Positions 1-8,377 of a stretch of DNA of 64,000 bases are shown here, in pieces (within the stretch, counting starts at the first letter, position 1; every line of letters starts with the position of its first letter). Under the pieces are notes generated by a model. It was not told the origin of the DNA. It saw nothing but the letters and a program-made list of their open reading frames with translations, and searched no databases. Position numbers and translations under genes: made by a program. Source of the stretch: a virus; the IMG/VR virus record IMGVR_UViG_3300025316_000590, positions 1 to 64,000 of that record, one strand, 5' to 3'.

Positions 1-24
1 ACGATGACCTGTCAGGAAAGACAA

Positions 25-726
25 ATGAACTCACAGTGGGACGATGACGGATTATCCCTGACTATCTACAGTGAAGACCGCGTCGGGCCGGTCAGGTACA
101 AGTTCTCTGGAATTCTCGAAGAGCGCAAGTCGCCTTTTCAGATCATTAGGGTCATGGATCATGAGGCTCATGGCAAGACCCTCATCGTGGGCGACGATGT
201 TATGTCGGCCAACAGTGATACTGAGTATGATCGGGCTATGCTCGACCTGCTGCCCGACATGGATCACATGCGGGTCTTGATCATGGGCGGAGGCGACGGC
301 AGCCTGGCAGCCGAGCTATGCGACCTGCCCAACGTGGCACGAGTCACATGCTGTGAGATTGATAGCGAGGTTCTCGACGTTTGCCGGCGGCACTTTCCCA
401 TAAGCCTTAACGGCGAGGCCCACAAGCTGCACGTGAACGTAGGTGACGCGTTCCGATACTTGTACGAGAACGCCGACAAGTACGACGTTGTTTTTGATGA
501 TATGACTGTCGAGCCGACTCATGCATCCGAGGATTACAGGCTCAATCTAGCGCGGGCCTTCCGCGGCAAGTGGGTCATATCACAAACCGGCGAGCACAAG
601 TCGAAGTCTGAAACCAGAATCATCAGGCTTCTCCAGGACGAGGCTACGGCGGAGTTTCACAGGTTCTGCCGCTACTGCCCATTGTTCGAGACCTTCTGGA
701 CGTTCACGAAGTACAGGCTGGCGTAA
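25..726 (+). CDS. Spermidine synthase-like aminopropyltransferase/methyltransferase fold protein
   Basis: A 233-residue class I AdoMet-fold protein resembling polyamine aminopropyltransferases. Visible marks are the pre-motif segment GDDVMSANSDTEYDRAML (the family usually has an LDG..Q.t..DE..YHE segment here), the nucleotide-binding loop GGGDGS near residue 88, the acidic CEID strand end near residue 110 and FDDMT near residue 156. The family transfers aminopropyl groups from decarboxylated AdoMet to putrescine. The canonical YHEM is changed to YDRAM, so the acceptor may differ. I chose the ATG at 25, which follows AGGAAAG; an in-frame ATG at 4 is also possible. No AdoMet decarboxylase gene is seen nearby. 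The fold is well supported, the substrate is not. Confidence 0.7.
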   Translation: MNSQWDDDGLSLTIYSEDRVGPVRYKFSGILEERKSPFQIIRVMDHEAHGKTLIVGDDVMSANSDTEYDRAMLDLLPDMDHMRVLIMGGGDGSLAAELCDLPNVARVTCCEIDSEVLDVCRRHFPISLNGEAHKLHVNVGDAFRYLYENADKYDVVFDDMTVEPTHASEDYRLNLARAFRGKWVISQTGEHKSKSETRIIRLLQDEATAEFHRFCRYCPLFETFWTFTKYRLA

Positions 727-730
727 TATC

Positions 731-979
731 ATGGATCGTAAACTGACCATAGCCAGCTTGCCCGAAAATCCCGTAAAACCCGAGCCGGATCCACAAGCCA
801 ATTTGAGGGCCGCTCATCTGGCCGCGAATATCGAGGCCGACACAAGGGCCTTAAAAATGATGGATATTAAAGCCGCATCCAGCGAGGCCCAGACCAAGTT
901 GAGAAAGGCAGTGCGAGAATTTCAACGAACCGCTTTCCTGTTGTACGATAGTATGACGAGCTTGAAGGGGCCAAAATGA
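731..979 (+). CDS. Small helical protein of unknown function
   Basis: An 82-residue protein with a Pro-rich N-terminus (residues 10-22) followed by Ala/Lys/Glu-rich sequence predicted to be helical. It starts 4 bases after the upstream stop without a clear ribosome site, so it is probably translationally coupled, and it ends in an ATGA overlap with the next gene. I do not recognise a family. Confidence 0.6.
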   Translation: MDRKLTIASLPENPVKPEPDPQANLRAAHLAANIEADTRALKMMDIKAASSEAQTKLRKAVREFQRTAFLLYDSMTSLKGPK

Positions 980-1539
980 ACAAACAATGGATCGAGGCCC
1001 AGAGCCATGAGAAGCATCACGGCCAGAACGCTGATGTTAGTCGCCGAAACTATGAGGTTTTCCAGTATCTCGCCATCACAGCCGAGGACGTAGCAGACAG
1101 AACGATCCTGGAGATCGGCGGTGGAAACTTTCCGGTATGCGGCAACTTGCCGATGTTTCGCAGAGCCGTGAACGTTGATCCGCTGTGGGTCGCGTATCAT
1201 GACAAGCTGCAACGAGACGACGTCGAGATCATCCCCCTGCCGTTCGAGCAGTACGAGGCACCCTCGATTTTCGATGAAGCGTGGATCTTCAACGTGCTGC
1301 AGCATGTAGTCGATCCCAGAATGATACTAAGGAAGGCGAAGTCATGTGCAAAAGTGCTGCGAGTCTTCGAGCCGATTAACTGGCCCACAGACAAGTTGCA
1401 TTTGCACGTATTAACTGAGGCCATGTTCCACGAGGAATTCCCACAGGCCGAAATCAAGATTTACAAGGGCGGAACAACAAGGCATTTTCACGAGAGCGAT
1501 TGTATTTACTTTTCAACATCACAGGAGCCGAAATCATGA
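976..1539 (+). CDS. Class I SAM-dependent methyltransferase-like protein
   Basis: A 187-residue protein. The glycine loop ILEIGGGNFPV near residue 45, the following acidic strand end NVDPLW, and a later EAWIFNVLQHVVDP segment match motifs I, II and IV of Rossmann-type methyltransferases. The C-terminal substrate half is short compared with the usual 220-260 residues, so it may be trimmed or act on a small target. The ATG overlaps the previous stop as ATGA. It lies next to the spermidine-synthase-like gene, giving two AdoMet-fold proteins within 1.5 kb. The substrate is unknown. Confidence 0.6.
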   Translation: MNKQWIEAQSHEKHHGQNADVSRRNYEVFQYLAITAEDVADRTILEIGGGNFPVCGNLPMFRRAVNVDPLWVAYHDKLQRDDVEIIPLPFEQYEAPSIFDEAWIFNVLQHVVDPRMILRKAKSCAKVLRVFEPINWPTDKLHLHVLTEAMFHEEFPQAEIKIYKGGTTRHFHESDCIYFSTSQEPKS

Positions 1540-1727
1540 CCATGACCTACAACGTTGTCGCCAAGGACAAGGACAACATGATCATCACACAGGCCAGTTA
1601 CACAGAGGCCCAATTTCACGGCCTAAGTGCCATCGGCCTGTTACGCCAATTGGTCGCCAACGATAAGCCGGTCGTTGACGCGGGCGGCAGTATCACTATT
1701 ACGGCACATGAGGTAGCCAAGCCATGA
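1536..1727 (+). CDS. Hypothetical 63-aa protein
   Basis: The start chosen is the ATG at 1536, which has AGGAG upstream and forms an ATGA overlap with the preceding stop. An upstream in-frame ATG at 1500 would lie inside the previous gene. The protein is a short mixed alpha/beta sequence beginning MTMTYNVVAKDKDN. The family is not recognised. Confidence 0.6.
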   Translation: MTMTYNVVAKDKDNMIITQASYTEAQFHGLSAIGLLRQLVANDKPVVDAGGSITITAHEVAKP

Positions 1728-1918
1728 ACGAAGGATGGACGTGCCCGAAGTGTGGAAGGGCCAACGCCCCGTGGGTGCGGTCGTGTGCATGCGGGCCTAC
1801 AGTGCAGCCTGGGCTAGGGACGTTTCCTGTTGGCCCGCCTATCCAGGACCCACGTGTGCCCAATAGGGTAACGACTGGAGACCCGCTGCCTGACCAACAA
1901 CCCAAGATCATCTGTTAG
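1724..1918 (+). CDS. Zinc-ribbon miniprotein
   Basis: A 64-residue protein with CPKCG at residues 7-11 and a second pair CACG near residue 22, which together look like a four-cysteine zinc ribbon. The remainder is Pro/Gly-rich and probably unstructured. It starts as an ATGA overlap with the preceding gene. Zinc binding is inferred from cysteine spacing only. Confidence 0.6.
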   Translation: MNEGWTCPKCGRANAPWVRSCACGPTVQPGLGTFPVGPPIQDPRVPNRVTTGDPLPDQQPKIIC

Positions 1919-1938
1919 CCACGAGATCACACACGCAC

Positions 1939-2100
1939 ATGGGCACACGACGTAAGACCAACGGTAAGCGTAGACGCAGCGTGCGTTGCACGATGTGTAC
2001 GTCATACAGATGGCTGGGCAACTCTAAGGGAAGATTTAAACCCAAGGACGAGCGTGAGACGCGTGACAGGACGCGTCTTCATGAAACGAACGATGAATGA
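1939..2100 (+). CDS. Basic CxxC miniprotein (53 aa)
   Basis: The translation is a highly basic protein with a CTMC pair at residues 17-20, followed by an aromatic/Gly segment SYRWLGNSKGRFKPK and a charged tail. This combination is coherent and protein-like, and it fills an otherwise empty stretch. It starts 20 bases after the preceding gene, with only a weak purine tract upstream. Nucleic-acid or zinc binding is plausible from composition but not shown. Confidence 0.45.
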   Translation: MGTRRKTNGKRRRSVRCTMCTSYRWLGNSKGRFKPKDERETRDRTRLHETNDE

Positions 2101-2221
2101 AGATCATACACACGCGAACAGTAACTGTAATCTAATGGACGTGTGCAACGCAAGACATCCAGTGATCGCAGGAGATCACGGTTGCGTCGCGTGATCGAAG
2201 ACGGTGTACAGGAGTAGCGTA

Positions 2222-2626
2222 ATGAACGCACAGCGACGTAACAAGATCTGTATAGACATGTTGCGTGGTTGTGCGTCGCGTCACACGTTGATTCAACAAC
2301 AATATGATAAGGATATCATACCGAAGCAAACGGAAGTCATGGGGGCGGATGTAGACAGTATCTATGTAGACAGTATCTATGTAGACAGTATCTATGTAGA
2401 CAGTATCTATGTAGACAGGAGACGTGATGCTTCTCATGGACGGGGGGTCACGGGGACTACAGCTTTGAAAATCGGGTCGGACGCGCCAAACACAGCCGCC
2501 ACTCGCTTTTCCGACCCGGCAACAGATTCAGGCCCCCGCCCCACATTTAAATCTAGAAGCACCCGAGGCGAGCAACGTTTAAGCCCAATGACTGGGCGGG
2601 CTGCATTTCCAGGGGGCTCAATATGA
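2222..2626 (+). CDS. Possible repeat-bearing protein of unknown function
   Basis: The ATG at 2222 follows CAGGAG with 7-base spacing, and the frame ends in an ATGA overlap with the next gene, both arguing for real translation. The middle contains four in-frame copies of the pentapeptide VDSIY encoded by a 15-bp tandem repeat. The rest is Arg/Thr/Ser-rich with no recognised domain, and the composition is less protein-like than its neighbours, so this may be a non-coding region with a chance open frame. Confidence 0.4.
   Translation: MNAQRRNKICIDMLRGCASRHTLIQQQYDKDIIPKQTEVMGADVDSIYVDSIYVDSIYVDSIYVDRRRDASHGRGVTGTTALKIGSDAPNTAATRFSDPATDSGPRPTFKSRSTRGEQRLSPMTGRAAFPGGSI
2351..2418 (+). repeat. 15-bp tandem repeat, 4.5 copies
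   Basis: The unit GTAGACAGTATCTAT is repeated four times without a mismatch, followed by a partial GTAGACAG. The 15-base period keeps the reading frame. Perfect identity suggests recent expansion. Confidence 0.95.
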
Positions 2627-2868
2627 TACACAGCCTGAAGCAGCGTTTGCTTCGCATGGAAAATACCCTGGGGCGGATACGTGAGACCAACACTCGCACG
2701 CACGTCGATACGAAGGTCTCCGCCGTAGACGAATCGTGGTTGCAGACCGATGAAGTAGGCAGCCGGGCCGGGCCAGATGCAACCTGCAACGAGTCAACAC
2801 GTCGTATCTACGACATGATCATTCGTATGGAGGAAGCGACCTGTCGAACCAACACGGAGGAAATATGA
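2623..2868 (+). CDS. Small coiled-coil-like protein
   Basis: An 81-residue charged helical protein (LKQRLLRMENTLGRIRE near the N-terminus). It overlaps the genes on both sides by ATGA, placing it in a translationally coupled string with the membrane peptide that follows. In phages this pattern of a small helical protein plus a one-span membrane protein often belongs to lysis or accessory modules, but nothing here proves that. Confidence 0.55.
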   Translation: MIHSLKQRLLRMENTLGRIRETNTRTHVDTKVSAVDESWLQTDEVGSRAGPDATCNESTRRIYDMIIRMEEATCRTNTEEI

Positions 2869-3041
2869 TCGCCGTATTACTCACAGCCCTAATTATTTCT
2901 GTCTGCCTGAATATCATCTTGCTGGCCGCCGCGAATCATTGGTGCGGCGAGGCGTGCAGCAGCGGGGCACAAAACAAGCGGCTCCAGATCGAACTGGATA
3001 TCGCAAAGCGTTACGCTCAAATCTCAGATTGGTCTGAGTAA
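2865..3041 (+). CDS. Single-span membrane miniprotein (58 aa)
   Basis: The ATG overlaps the previous stop (ATGA) and is preceded by GGAGG. Residues 2-23 form a hydrophobic span beginning IAVLLTALIISVCLNIILLA. The remainder has two cysteines and a charged helix. This resembles short phage spanin or lysis-accessory membrane proteins in size only; the function is unassigned. Confidence 0.6.
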   Translation: MIAVLLTALIISVCLNIILLAAANHWCGEACSSGAQNKRLQIELDIAKRYAQISDWSE

Positions 3042-3062
3042 CTAACCTCTAGGAGACAGATC

Positions 3063-3503
3063 ATGTTAACCGCAGCGTTACTACTGGCAGCATCTTTCAT
3101 TGGGGCCGACTTCGAGATTGAATGTCCCGACGTCACGCACCCCGGCCTGGTCATCATCTCGGCTCCCGTGCCTGCCGAGTGCCCGCATAAGAATGGGCCG
3201 TGCAAAGCCACGGTCTACGACTACATGACCAAGCCGCCGGCGTTCAAAGACGGCAAGCCCAATCCCGAGCAGCCCAAGACGTTGCACATGATCAAGAGCG
3301 TCAGTCCCTGCGGCTGCGTGGTCAAACACGAGCTATGTGCCTGCGTGCCCAACGGCGAGTATCCGGGAACATGTGAAGCCAGCTACTCCAATGATAAGGC
3401 TAAGCAGTTGGGCAAGTTCGATCAGTCGGTCTGCACTTACGCCATCAAGGTGCCGCTAGAGAAAGCGTGCTGCCCCGCGGGCGGGCCGTGCCCCAAGCCA
3501 TAA
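3063..3503 (+). CDS. Exported cysteine-rich protein
   Basis: A 146-residue protein whose first 15 residues (MLTAALLLAASFIGA) form a short signal peptide with a likely cleavage after GA. The mature part has 12 cysteines in closely spaced pairs (CGC, CAC, CC), suggesting disulfides or metal binding outside the cytoplasm. AGGAG lies 8 bases before the ATG. No family is recognised. An exported cysteine-rich protein in a phage could act at the cell envelope. Confidence 0.65.
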   Translation: MLTAALLLAASFIGADFEIECPDVTHPGLVIISAPVPAECPHKNGPCKATVYDYMTKPPAFKDGKPNPEQPKTLHMIKSVSPCGCVVKHELCACVPNGEYPGTCEASYSNDKAKQLGKFDQSVCTYAIKVPLEKACCPAGGPCPKP

Positions 3504-3559
3504 CGTCGCCTGAACGGCCTTCATCCGTTATGCTATGTGATACGGAGGCCCGAGATGCG

Positions 3560-3772
3560 ATGCGTAATCACGACGAGTTTGCTCGCCGCCTGGCTGAGAA
3601 CCTGTATGAGAAGTTCCGCCGCTATGAGAAGGACGAAGCGTCTCGTCGTGAGAAGTTCATCACTGAAGCCACAAATTTCATCGCAGCATCATTATGCCTG
3701 CGATGTTTGGCATGCCATGAACCGCATGAAGCATGCCCGCCGCTAACCAAGGATGTATCATGTCAGCCCTAG
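3560..3772 (+). CDS. Small helical CxxC protein
   Basis: A 70-residue protein from the ATG at 3560, with CGGAGG upstream. It has a charged amphipathic helix (residues 5-40) and a C-terminal cluster CLRCLACHEPHEAC that could bind zinc. It overlaps the following large gene by 13 bases in another frame. An alternative frame from the ATG at 3555 gives an Arg-rich product and looks less protein-like. Confidence 0.5.
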   Translation: MRNHDEFARRLAENLYEKFRRYEKDEASRREKFITEATNFIAASLCLRCLACHEPHEACPPLTKDVSCQP

Positions 3773-6700
3773 ATATCCCCGTTGAGATGCCCGCCCTGAT
3801 TCTGTCCGTGCAGCGGGACTGCGTGGTCTTTGAACCCGAGAAGGGCAAATGGTACTGCGCCGTCGCACCTTATCCCGATGAAGATAAAGCCGACCGCATG
3901 CGGTCGGAGATGGGCAGCGACTTCCACAGCGACTACATCGAGCAGCCCGGAATATCAGAAGGTAACCTGTACGGCCCGGCCAAGTCTGCCGACCATGCAT
4001 ACGATATGATGCATGACCAGGAGGCCAACCCCGGCGGGCATCACGAGATCTCCCATGATATGATGTCCGCAGCCGACAAGAAGCACTGGCAGAAGTTCGT
4101 CAAGGACCGAACCGACGCGGGCCGCAACCGCGGACGGGGCGGGGCCTGGAACACGAACGTGTTTGGCGACCGTGCTATTGGACGCGTTCTTAACGTGGGC
4201 CGCAGAAATCTCGCCCAGACTCCACAGGAGGGCTTCGTGGCCCGCAGCCAACGACTGGCCAGGGAGAAGGCCGCCGCCGATAAAAAGGTTGCAGATGATA
4301 AGGCGAAGGCCGAAGCTGCCAAGAAGGCCGAAAAGGAAAAGGCTGGCAACCTGAAGAAGCACGCCACGGCATCTGCACGGGCCGACCGTCGTGCGTCCCA
4401 GGTCAAATCCGCCGAGGACGCCCACCGTGCGGATCCGTCCCACGGCAATCTGGTCAACCTGCGGCGGGCGCACAGGAACGCTTATCTAGACCGGAATGAC
4501 GCAGCCCGCAAGGCCGAGAAGGCGGGCCTGTCCGATGCAGCATCCCAGCACCGCGTGAAGGCCCGCACGCACAACGCCGGATCCAAACTTCCGGACGATG
4601 CTCATTGGGTCACGATCAACGGACACCCGGTTCTCATCGGTGGCGGTAAGGACGCCGCATTGAGCCAGGATGCCACCTGCCCGGCCTGCAAGGGTGCGTG
4701 TCAGGATGGTAAGTGCCCGACCTGCGGCCAGACGTGCCAGCCCAAGGACGACGCTGTTGGCGACGGAGCTACCGCCCTGCGGGGAGATCTGCGGGCCAGC
4801 CACGGCGAGGGCCAGGAACGGGACGCCCGTGGGAGGTTCGCCGCGACCGCACAGGAGGCCGTAGACTACGCCGCCAAGGCCAGCAAGGAAGCCATTGGCT
4901 CACCGCCCGGTCGCCGCGGAGCAGCCGCACGCGACGCACACGGTGCGGCCAACACGGCAGCCGTGGTCGCCCTGAAGGAGTCAGCCTCGGGCCGGTCGAA
5001 CGACGCTGCTTTCAAAGCCTGTGCGAGGGCTGCGAACGAGTATCATCACACAGCCGACCTGCACAACGATGCTGACCTGAACAGTTCCGATGGTCACGAT
5101 TCATATCATGAAGACGCCGCCGACGCCTGTCGCTCTGCCGGCGAGGCCCTACAGGAACTGGCGAACCATCATCTCCAGTCTTGGACTGGAAGTACCAAAC
5201 CAGAGGATATGGCCATGAGCCAAACTGACACCGCGTTAGCCGATGACCTAAATTTAGGTCATGGCCTAAATATTGATCTTGAGCTTGGTGACGTTGCAGG
5301 TCACGAGTTCCACGGGAATCAGTACACGCACCAGGGAGCCGTTGATGCTGTGAAGAAGGCTAGTGACGCCACCAACAGTACGAAGGGCGCACGGGCTGGC
5401 AAACGTCATGTGGACGCTTCAGATGATGCGAAGCGTCTCGTCAAGGACGGCCTGTATTCTGCCGCAGCATCACGTTGTCGCGACGCCGCCGAAGGTCATG
5501 CGAATGCCTCTGAGGCACCAAGGCTGACCCAGCTTGAACGCGGCCAGCACAGAATGGCGGCACGAGAGCATATTGAGACGGCTAAGTATCTGGAGGGAGC
5601 CGCCGAGCAGCACGGCCAGTACCTGGCAGGCCAGCGGGTAGCCATCAAACCGGAGTGGCAGGATCCCGGAGATGATGCTCGTGACTTCCGGGTCGTCGAA
5701 GACCGCGGCAATGCTGTTGTGATCACGCACGATGCGGGACTGCCCATAAACCCGCAGCAAAGCGTGGGTAAGAATATGATCGAGCCGTATCATGACCGTC
5801 CCCAGACAGATTTGACTGCATTGCCGGCGGTAGCGCAAAGCAATGCAGTCACGGCAGCTCAGCAACTTCATGATGATACGCACGCGGCGGCAAATGATGT
5901 AAGTATGTCAGCCTACGTTGAGCACAAGTACCATACAACGCAGGCTGGACAAGCAGCATCACGGGCTCTGGCTGCCGGGGATACACCCGAGGCCATACAG
6001 CATCATCTCGATGCTGCGGGTCATCTGAGGGAGGCTGCGGCTGTCGGCAGAACCGTGCGGGGCGTGTATGAGAACCGTGGTTTGCCCGTGGCGAAGAGTG
6101 CTGCCAATGATCCTGAGAAGCTGGAAGACCTGGCAACACGTCATACTTCGATGGCTCAGGGAAAACGCATGAGTCTCCAGGCAGATGAGATGCGTAGGCA
6201 GGCCATTGCCGCCGGCTGGAACCCGGAAGATGATGACGAGCATGGTCGCAAGTACGGGGATGCTCACAATGCCAACGTGCAGGGCCGTCAGAATGATTTC
6301 CAGATCAAGGGCCTGAGTCATGATCTACCTATCGAGCTTGGTGACGTCGCAGGGCACGCGTTTCATGGCAACCAGTTCACGGCAACAGAATCATCTGCCA
6401 AGGCTAACGCCGCCATCCGGAACTATAAGTTGTTCCCCCTAGCCGGTACGGTGCAGAAGGGCGCACTAGCCAAGAGCATCGCGTCGACCAGCGATAACAA
6501 CGTGGCCCTGGTGACGGCGAAGAAAGCCATTGCCTCCGGTGCGGCGGCAGATCATGATAAGGCCGCCGAGCAGTTCCAGAAGGCTGCTAAAGGTCATGTT
6601 CTCGCCGCCCAGCATCATGAAGAAGACGGCAGTGACGTCAGCCTGGAGTTCGCCAGCATGCACCACGCCGCCCAGAAGGCAGCAATCTCTGCGGCTCGCG

Positions 6701-7512
6701 AACACGAGGAGGAATCGCGACGCATACGCGGAGCAGGCGAGCACGTGGTCAGACTGCCATCCGCCGGCAGGATGCAGGCCCTGCGAGATAACGCGGCCAA
6801 GGCCCAGGCTGAAGCCCATCCTCCCCGCCGCCCCCGCGACGCTCGGTTGAGTCTGGATGTGCCGCTGGAGCTTGGTGACGTTGCGGGGCATGAATTCCGC
6901 GGCAATCAGTACAGTGCTGGCCAGCCCAAGGAGCCCGACGCGAAGAAGGCTATCCAGTACGAGCAGGCCGACTACGCCGCCCGCATAGCTGCGGGCGAGG
7001 CCATGAACGCCCACCACCACGGTGGACCGCCGCAGGCCCTGACGCCCGACATCGAGGATTCCATGCACCACTGGATCGGCAACCGCCTGGGCGATGCCGC
7101 GGTGAAGCACATGAAGGCCGCCAAGCTGGCCGAGGCGGTCGGAGACCAGCCCGGAACCGAAGACCATGACGAGCAGGCCCGAGCCCTGATGGCCTTCATG
7201 CACCTGCACGAGCACGGGGCCAGCGACCACGAGTTTGAAGACCGCAAGGGCAAGCTCAAGGATCATCCAGCTTACGCGGCCATGCAGGAGCGTGCTGACG
7301 CGGCCATGAAGACGGCCCAGCAGGCGGGCAAGGCGTACCGAGCATCCACGGCATCACCGGGCGAGAAAGCCTCGTTGGCAGTCAGGGCATCTGAGGCGTT
7401 TGCCGATTCTGCCGTGAAGCACCGAGCTGCCGGCAGCACGAACCGAGCGAGTAATCACTTCGGTCGGGCACGATTCTATCGTCGCCAAGCTGAGCAGCAT
7501 GCCAAGGGTTGA
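3760..7512 (+). CDS. Large modular head/cargo protein with three GHxFxGNQ signatures
   Basis: A 1250-residue Ala/Lys/His-rich protein; the start at the ATG of 3760 follows AAGGATG. In order: a folded-looking N-terminus (EKGKWYCAVAPYPDEDKADR), a long Lys/Ala coiled coil (about 170-220), the peptide HWVTINGHPVLI (about 283), a CPACKGACQDGKC zinc ribbon (307-326), a RDARGRFA peptide (about 355), and three blocks each opened by xLGDVAGHxFxGNQ (about 509, 860, 1038) and continuing as Ala/His-rich helices. The short peptides resemble ones I associate with phage head-morphogenesis proteins. An internal Shine-Dalgarno and ATG at 5202-5217 precede the first block, as if separate genes were fused. Enzymatic function is not recognised. 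Confidence 0.65.
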   Translation: MSALDIPVEMPALILSVQRDCVVFEPEKGKWYCAVAPYPDEDKADRMRSEMGSDFHSDYIEQPGISEGNLYGPAKSADHAYDMMHDQEANPGGHHEISHDMMSAADKKHWQKFVKDRTDAGRNRGRGGAWNTNVFGDRAIGRVLNVGRRNLAQTPQEGFVARSQRLAREKAAADKKVADDKAKAEAAKKAEKEKAGNLKKHATASARADRRASQVKSAEDAHRADPSHGNLVNLRRAHRNAYLDRNDAARKAEKAGLSDAASQHRVKARTHNAGSKLPDDAHWVTINGHPVLIGGGKDAALSQDATCPACKGACQDGKCPTCGQTCQPKDDAVGDGATALRGDLRASHGEGQERDARGRFAATAQEAVDYAAKASKEAIGSPPGRRGAAARDAHGAANTAAVVALKESASGRSNDAAFKACARAANEYHHTADLHNDADLNSSDGHDSYHEDAADACRSAGEALQELANHHLQSWTGSTKPEDMAMSQTDTALADDLNLGHGLNIDLELGDVAGHEFHGNQYTHQGAVDAVKKASDATNSTKGARAGKRHVDASDDAKRLVKDGLYSAAASRCRDAAEGHANASEAPRLTQLERGQHRMAAREHIETAKYLEGAAEQHGQYLAGQRVAIKPEWQDPGDDARDFRVVEDRGNAVVITHDAGLPINPQQSVGKNMIEPYHDRPQTDLTALPAVAQSNAVTAAQQLHDDTHAAANDVSMSAYVEHKYHTTQAGQAASRALAAGDTPEAIQHHLDAAGHLREAAAVGRTVRGVYENRGLPVAKSAANDPEKLEDLATRHTSMAQGKRMSLQADEMRRQAIAAGWNPEDDDEHGRKYGDAHNANVQGRQNDFQIKGLSHDLPIELGDVAGHAFHGNQFTATESSAKANAAIRNYKLFPLAGTVQKGALAKSIASTSDNNVALVTAKKAIASGAAADHDKAAEQFQKAAKGHVLAAQHHEEDGSDVSLEFASMHHAAQKAAISAAREHEEESRRIRGAGEHVVRLPSAGRMQALRDNAAKAQAEAHPPRRPRDARLSLDVPLELGDVAGHEFRGNQYSAGQPKEPDAKKAIQYEQADYAARIAAGEAMNAHHHGGPPQALTPDIEDSMHHWIGNRLGDAAVKHMKAAKLAEAVGDQPGTEDHDEQARALMAFMHLHEHGASDHEFEDRKGKLKDHPAYAAMQERADAAMKTAQQAGKAYRASTASPGEKASLAVRASEAFADSAVKHRAAGSTNRASNHFGRARFYRRQAEQHAKG
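5202..5217 (+). promoter_or_regulatory. Internal ribosome site and start codon
   Basis: AGAGGA, a 7-base spacer and an in-frame ATG (Met 486 of the surrounding protein), 23 codons before a GHxFxGNQ signature. It may be a relic of a once separate gene or a working internal start. Confidence 0.45.
5284..5322 (+). repeat. GHxFxGNQ signature copy 1
   Basis: Encodes LGDVAGHEFHGNQ, preceded by NIDLE and followed by YT. Confidence 0.9.
6337..6375 (+). repeat. GHxFxGNQ signature copy 2
   Basis: Encodes LGDVAGHAFHGNQ, preceded by SHDLPIE and followed by FT. Confidence 0.9.
6871..6909 (+). repeat. GHxFxGNQ signature copy 3
   Basis: Encodes LGDVAGHEFRGNQ, preceded by SLDVPLE and followed by YS. Confidence 0.9.
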
Positions 7513-7642
7513 TCATACTTAGATCATTGTAAAATGAGAAAAGTAATGGTATCGCTAAGATTGCCCCAACCGTGTATTATGGAAGTCAATGCAGTTAAGC
7601 CCTTGCAGTGCTGCTGCGTCATATCGTATCATAGGTAACATC

Positions 7643-8338
7643 ATGTCGAGCCTGAACAAGACCATTGACACCTTTTTGGGAATCAAGCCGGGCCACGCTT
7701 CCGACATGACCTTGAGTCATGATAACCTTCGTGGCGGTGACCTGGTTCTGGGTGATGTTGCCGGCCACAAGTTTCGCGGCAATCAGTACACGGACGGCGG
7801 CGATCCCGATAAGGCTTCCGATAAGGCCATCGACGCCACGAACGATGCTTACGATAAGAACACGCCCGAGGCCCATAAGACCGCAGCCGACTTGAACCGG
7901 CGTGCGGCCAGTGTCATCAACGAGGCCCTCGACGATTTCCCAGCCGCCCCCAAGGTTCCATACCCCGCGTCACGGTACGAGGATGAAGGTTACGAGCCAT
8001 TAGAAAAGTGGCAGGAGAACAAGCGGGAGTATCAGAACAAGGTCAAGGGTCATCTCGAAGAGGCGGCCAATCACGACGCCGAAGCAACAAAGCTCGCGTC
8101 AGCCGTCACCGTTCCCGCCGGCAAAATCCCGTCGCACGGATATCAGGCCGGTGTGCCCTACGCGGGTCATCTTCCCGCAGGCGATTACGTCGAGCACAAT
8201 CCCGCCGGTGGCAGCGCGACGCGATCCCAAAACAATCAGGTGCTGGTCACGCCCAAGGGGCAGTCGCCAAGCGTGCATGAGCACAGCCAGTACTACGTCA
8301 ACAAAGCTGCATGGGAGCAGCACAAGGCGGGCAAATAA
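7643..8338 (+). CDS. Signature-bearing head/cargo protein
   Basis: A 231-residue protein. The chosen start is the ATG at 7643; an upstream in-frame ATG at 7589 has no ribosome site. The N-terminus is a short hydrophobic leader, then the signature at residues 36-48, then an Ala/His/Asp-rich helical region and a C-terminal beta-like region with HLPAGDYVEHNPAGG. It is a stand-alone version of the block seen three times in the preceding large protein, which supports the idea that the large protein is a chain of such genes. Confidence 0.65.
   Translation: MSSLNKTIDTFLGIKPGHASDMTLSHDNLRGGDLVLGDVAGHKFRGNQYTDGGDPDKASDKAIDATNDAYDKNTPEAHKTAADLNRRAASVINEALDDFPAAPKVPYPASRYEDEGYEPLEKWQENKREYQNKVKGHLEEAANHDAEATKLASAVTVPAGKIPSHGYQAGVPYAGHLPAGDYVEHNPAGGSATRSQNNQVLVTPKGQSPSVHEHSQYYVNKAAWEQHKAGK
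7748..7786 (+). repeat. GHxFxGNQ signature copy 4
   Basis: Encodes LGDVAGHKFRGNQ, followed by YT. Confidence 0.9.
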
Positions 8339-8377
8339 GCCCGCGATCATCCGAAGCCGAATTAGGAGATTTCCGAA

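Noticed and set aside
2351-2418. Possible CRISPR array
   Set aside because: The units are directly adjacent 15-mers without spacers, and no cas gene is near.
6466-7266. Long antisense open frame (266 codons) opposite the large cargo gene
   Set aside because: High-GC coding DNA leaves the opposite strand open. No ribosome site or recognisable domain, and the composition is that of a shadow.
7545-7649. 34-codon frame upstream of the gene at 7643
   Set aside because: Lacks a ribosome site and a coherent sequence; could be a leader peptide but there is too little support.
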